Source of the DNA: UBA4744 sp963707435
GTDB taxonomy: Bacteria > Actinomycetota > Acidimicrobiia > Spongiisociales > UBA4744
Reading direction: 5' to 3'
NCBI GenBank assembly: GCA_963707435.1
Contig: CAVPPF010000007.1
Span: 496,001 to 560,000, forward strand
DNA: 64,000 nucleotides
Shown in pieces: positions 61,167-64,000 of this stretch (within the stretch, counting starts at the first letter, position 1; every line of letters begins with the position of its first letter). Under the pieces are notes generated by a model. It did no database searches, had not been told where the DNA came from, and worked only from the letters and a program-made list of their open reading frames with translations. A program made the position numbers and the translations under genes.

Positions 61167-61882
61167 TTCCGGAGGATGAGCTTGACCAGCAGGATCGTCA
61201 GCTCGTACAGAAGGTAGAGAGGTATGGATAGTGCGAGGAGCGTCAGCGGGTCTCCGGTCGGCGTGACGACTGCTCCGATGGTCACAATCAGCAGCACCGC
61301 CCACCGCCTTCCCCGGCCGAGTTGATCCGATGACAACAACCCGGCCGCCGACGCCGCAAACAGGAACACGGGAAACTCGAAGGCCAAGCCGAAGACCAGC
61401 AGGAAACGCAGGGCAAGCGAGATATAGCTGCTCACCCCGATGATTGGCTCAAGACCGCTCTGGATGCCCAGCAGGAACTCGAGGCCCCGGGGCAGGATGA
61501 TGTACCCGAACACCACGCCACCGCTGAACAACACCGCCAGAGCGATCACGATCGGCACCGTCCACTTCCGTTCCTGCCGGGTGAGGGCCGGGTTGACGAA
61601 CGCCCAGATCTGATAGAGCAGGATCGGGCTGGCCAGCAACGTTCCGCCGAAGAGGGCCAGGCGCATCGCAACGGAGAAGCCTTCGGTTACCTGGAACTGG
61701 GCGAGGGCATCGGTGTTGCCGATAGCCTGGCGGTACGGGCTCTCGAGCAGTTCGAACAACCAGTCACGGAAGAAGAAGGCGATGATCGCCCCGATCGTCA
61801 GCGCTACCGCGCTCTTGACGAGGCGCCAGCGAAGCTCGTTGAGGTGTTCGAGGATCGGCTGGCGCCGCTCTTCTTCGGTCAC
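61163..61882 (-). CDS. tatC: Sec-independent protein translocase TatC
   Basis: 239 residues from GTG 61882, which overlaps the TatA/B stop (GTGA, 61879-61882). Six membrane helices are expected. PILEHLNELRWRLVKSAVAL is the conserved cytoplasmic start, and SSYISLALRFLLVFGLAFEFPV and VVTPTGDPLTLLALSIPLYLLYE are family blocks. With TatA/B it exports folded proteins carrying twin-arginine signals. An upstream extension to 61972 in the same frame has no domain. The pafC-tatA-tatC-helY order matches mycobacteria. Confidence 0.94.
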   Translation of the reverse strand: MTEEERRQPILEHLNELRWRLVKSAVALTIGAIIAFFFRDWLFELLESPYRQAIGNTDALAQFQVTEGFSVAMRLALFGGTLLASPILLYQIWAFVNPALTRQERKWTVPIVIALAVLFSGGVVFGYIILPRGLEFLLGIQSGLEPIIGVSSYISLALRFLLVFGLAFEFPVFLFAASAAGLLSSDQLGRGRRWAVLLIVTIGAVVTPTGDPLTLLALSIPLYLLYELTILLVKLILRK

Positions 61883-62235
61883 TCGTTCGCCTCCGGCGGC
61901 TCGTCCTCGTCCGGCTTCACGGCGGTCGCTTCGTCGGGCGAGGGACCAACCACGGGGGGCGGACCGATCCACTCAACCGATTTCTTGACCTCGTCGCCGG
62001 CGGCCTTCAACTCGTCGCGTGCCTGGTCGAGGTCGGTCTTGATCTCGGTGAAGGGCTGCTTGAGGTCACCGACCTCCCGATCCAGTCCGCGGCGAAACTC
62101 ACTCGCCGTCCGACGGATCTCTCTGGCCCACGTGCCGGCCTTCCGGGCAAGTTCCGGGAGCCGTTCGGGCCCGAACACGATCAGGGCGATCAGCAAGATC
62201 GTGATGAGTTCGGTGAAGCTGATGGAGTCGAACAT
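61879..62235 (-). CDS. Twin-arginine translocase subunit TatA/TatB
   Basis: 118 residues. One N-terminal membrane helix (FTELITILLIALIVFGPERLPELARKAG) carries the FGPERLPELA hinge. Then comes an amphipathic helix and a long charged tail (about 60-118), which with the glutamate near the membrane and the proline-rich acidic end leans to TatB. Mycobacteria call the gene at this position tatA. It forms the translocation site with TatC, whose gene it overlaps. Confidence 0.88.
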   Translation of the reverse strand: MFDSISFTELITILLIALIVFGPERLPELARKAGTWAREIRRTASEFRRGLDREVGDLKQPFTEIKTDLDQARDELKAAGDEVKKSVEWIGPPPVVGPSPDEATAVKPDEDEPPEANE

Positions 62236-62311
62236 GGCGCGGGCGGCATGCTAGTGCCGTGCGGCGTCCGGGCATTCAGGGCTATACGGAATCGAGAGCG
62301 CCGAGCTTCGC

Positions 62312-62614
62312 TTAGGGGGTGAGGAGCCGGAAGAGATCTTCCTCTCCGTAGAGCCGGCTGGCAAAGGCGTCGATCTCGGCTTCGGTGATCGGATCGTCGA
62401 GCGGGGAAGGTGCAACGACCTCGTAGCTGACCCCGGTGGCGAGCAGTACGTTGACCACCCGGGGGTTGGCGGGTCGCCGCTGCACCCCGATGCACGACGG
62501 GCATGTGAAGACGTAGACGCCGGATTCCTGGGTGGGATCGAGTTCGAGGGCAAGATCGTCGGGTTCCAGTTCGACGTCTCCGCACCGTTCGCATGTCGTC
62601 TTGATGGTGGTCAT
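62312..62614 (-). CDS. Small hypothetical protein with CxxC pairs
   Basis: 100 residues from ATG 62614 with GGAG upstream. TIKTTCERCGDVELEPDDLAL and VYVFTCPSCIGVQRRP give two CxxC pairs, likely one zinc ribbon. The C-terminal half (PLDDPITEAEIDAFASRLYG) is helical. It lies between pafC and the Tat genes, where mycobacteria have no gene. The family was not recognised. The 140 bases upstream to pafC show no clear terminator. Confidence 0.6.
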   Translation of the reverse strand: MTTIKTTCERCGDVELEPDDLALELDPTQESGVYVFTCPSCIGVQRRPANPRVVNVLLATGVSYEVVAPSPLDDPITEAEIDAFASRLYGEEDLFRLLTP

Positions 62615-62753
62615 TCGGTTTTCTCCGCTAACCGTTTCGTACACACGGGTTATCGGCGAGATGAGCCTCGGGCTGAAGGGGCTATTGGGAAATAGTCCTA
62701 CCGCACTAGTAACGGAACCGGACCGACGGCGAGCAATACCGGCCCGGAGCGGC

Positions 62754-63683
62754 TCAACCGCCCCGGTAGCGGGCGAGTATGCGGCCGCGGAGATCTTCCA
62801 GAGCGGCTTCCGTTTCCGGCCCTTTCACCAACCGGGCATCGGTCCCCAGCCGGAGCAGCAGGCGGGCGGCAACGGAAGCATCTGCCGCCGAGAACTCAAT
62901 CACCATCTTCGACCCGGAGTCCGAGAGCACCTCGACGGGGTAGTACTCGGCCACCCATCGGGCCCGGTCTCCGAGTTCGATGGTGGCCCGCACATCGTCC
63001 TCGGAGGGGGTGTAGCGGACCTCCGGAGGGGGCGGTTCCTCCGGTGGTGTGAACGGCTCGTCGGTGAGGTGCGCCTGCTGGATCCGGTCGACGCGGAAGA
63101 CTCGTTCGGCGCCGGCCGTCCGGCAGTAGCCGGAGAGATACCAGTTGCCGAGGGTCGAGAACACCGACCACGGTTCTACCAGCCGTTCCCGGGTCTCGCC
63201 CTTGCCGAGCGACGTGTAGGTGAGCGAAACGACTCGCTGGGCGCTCACGCCCCGGCGAAGTACGGTGACCAGCTCCGACTCCCCCGCCAGGTCGACAACC
63301 ACCGTCTCGTCGGGGTCGATGCCGAGGGCCGAGGCGAGCTTGCCGACGGCCTGTTCGAGACCTTCGGGCGCCTGTGAAGTGCTCACCAGTGCAGAGCCCG
63401 ATGCCAGCAAACCGAGCGCCTCGGCGGGAGTGAGGCGAAACGGACGGGAGAAATACTCGGCCATATCCACGATGACCTCATCGTTCTCAACGTACGCCAC
63501 CATGAGATCGCCCGGTCCGTAGCCGGGCAGTCCGCACACGAACACCAGGTTGAGATCTTCGAGCAGTTCCCGCTCGGTATACCCGAACCTCTCGCAGACT
63601 TCGCGCACACTCGCCCCCTGGTGGGCGATCACCCAGGGAACCATCGACAGGATCCGCGTGAGCCGGCGAGCGGTCCTACTCAT
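62754..63683 (-). CDS. pafC: WYL-domain transcriptional regulator PafC
   Basis: 309 residues from ATG 63683. A winged helix (RRLTRILSMVPWVIAHQGASVREVCERFGYTERELLEDL) precedes a WYL domain (about 140-310) with RVVSLTYTSLGKGETRERLVEP and WYLSGYCRTAGAERVFRVDRIQ, where the W-Y-L triplet is present. PafBC activates DNA-damage genes independently of RecA/LexA in mycobacteria. It overlaps the pafB gene by 8 bases. GTG 63692 is an alternative start. Confidence 0.92.
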   Translation of the reverse strand: MSRTARRLTRILSMVPWVIAHQGASVREVCERFGYTERELLEDLNLVFVCGLPGYGPGDLMVAYVENDEVIVDMAEYFSRPFRLTPAEALGLLASGSALVSTSQAPEGLEQAVGKLASALGIDPDETVVVDLAGESELVTVLRRGVSAQRVVSLTYTSLGKGETRERLVEPWSVFSTLGNWYLSGYCRTAGAERVFRVDRIQQAHLTDEPFTPPEEPPPPEVRYTPSEDDVRATIELGDRARWVAEYYPVEVLSDSGSKMVIEFSAADASVAARLLLRLGTDARLVKGPETEAALEDLRGRILARYRGG

Positions 63684-64000
63684 CGCGTTCACCCCTCACC
63701 AGATCGAGCAACTGGGTGCGGAGCGCGGCCGGACTCTTGATCTCTGCGTGATCCTCGAACGCGAGCATCCATCCAATGAACGCTGCCGGATTGGCGACGT
63801 GGATTCGCGCCTCGAGGCTGCCATCCGGCAGTTCGGTCGGCGGTTCGGCGAGCTGGCGCCGCGCCCACCAGGCGACCTCGGGATCGAACCGTACGATCGC
63901 TTCGAGGTCTTCCTCGCCCGCCTCCCAGGGAAGCGAAGGAAGCGCTTCGCGGAGCCGGAAGTTCGCCGGCCGCTCGAACGCACCCGGCGAGCCCTCCACC
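63676..64000 (-). CDS. pafB: WYL-domain transcriptional regulator PafB, C-terminal part (runs off window)
   Basis: The last 107 or so codons are visible. The segment has the C-terminal extension of PafB-like WYL proteins: AIVRFDPEVAWWARRQL, GSLEARIHVANPAAFIGWMLAFEDHAEI and PAALRTQLLDLV. The WYL and helix-turn-helix parts lie beyond the right edge. It overlaps pafC by 8 bases, so the PafBC heterodimer is made from coupled genes. The ligase gene pafA would be expected further upstream outside the window. Confidence 0.85.
   Translation of the reverse strand, partial: VEGSPGAFERPANFRLREALPSLPWEAGEEDLEAIVRFDPEVAWWARRQLAEPPTELPDGSLEARIHVANPAAFIGWMLAFEDHAEIKSPAALRTQLLDLVRGERDE

Noticed and set aside
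1..64000. CRISPR arrays, insertion sequences or defence islands
   Set aside because: No regularly spaced direct repeats, transposase motifs or known defence genes were found; the only tandem repeat is the coding one in the DUF4193 gene.

Overview
The window is a gene-dense, high-GC stretch of a bacterial chromosome that reads as actinobacterial, most likely a deep branch such as the Acidimicrobiia (the class is an inference from gene content and order). Three blocks keep gene orders known from Mycobacterium: (i) 15.0-25.6 kb, with glycine-cleavage genes, a ResR-type MerR regulator, a bifunctional-nuclease protein, an FtsR-type MerR regulator, a GarA-type FHA protein, gcvH and pgsA (compare Rv1826-Rv1832); (ii) 35.7-53.0 kb, with der, cmk, rluB, scpB, scpA, xerD, NUDIX, pyrG, recN, nadK, tlyA, a small ORF and a NagD-type HAD protein (compare Rv1692-Rv1713); (iii) 57.7-64.0 kb, with helY, tatC, tatA/B, pafC and pafB (compare Rv2092c-Rv2096c). 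No insertion sequence, prophage, CRISPR array or antibiotic-type gene cluster was seen, and no gene-free gap exceeds about 175 bases.

Layout. 0-1 kb: end of a Flp/Tad pilus locus (CpaE-like, SAF/CpaB-like). 1-15 kb: mixed metabolic and envelope genes, including a CysM-type cysteine synthase, a BON-OmpA protein overlapping a branched-chain-amino-acid-type binding lipoprotein, an SDR, a DUF4388 protein, a coiled-coil transglycosylase, rnhB, YqgE, YajQ, adenosine deaminase and a lysophospholipase-like hydrolase. 15-25.6 kb: glycine cleavage, regulators, purine salvage, cell wall and phospholipid synthesis. 25.5-32 kb: a complete oligopeptide ABC transporter with promoter and internal hairpin. 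32-34 kb: an orphan histidine kinase, two small proteins and tRNA-Pro(GGG). 34-38 kb: a frameshifted acyl-CoA carboxyltransferase, der and ispH. 38-53 kb: an AroA-Cmk fusion and the conserved informational block. 53-57.7 kb: DUF1015, M20 peptidase, NUDIX, GNAT, polyprenol-phosphate mannosyltransferase and the acidic DUF4193 protein. 57.7-64 kb: lipid kinase, HelY helicase, Tat secretion and PafBC.

Most genes run on the minus strand in long, tightly packed operons. Start and stop codons often share four bases (ATGA or GTGA), which implies translational coupling. Two genes, the PD-(D/E)XK-like protein at 18987-19442 and pgsA at 24996-25556, have no in-frame ATG, GTG or TTG that keeps their conserved N-terminus. 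Both instead have a CTG in the same overlap position (CTGA) behind a purine-rich Shine-Dalgarno sequence.

The most interesting items are these CTG starts, two perfect DnaA boxes just upstream of a consensus promoter for the ResR-like regulator, the single-base frameshift in the carboxyltransferase, a 66-residue haemless cytochrome c552 C-terminal look-alike beside the tRNA, the AroA-Cmk fusion, and the zinc-ribbon version of GarA. Nothing in the window can be called a wholly new multi-gene system with confidence.
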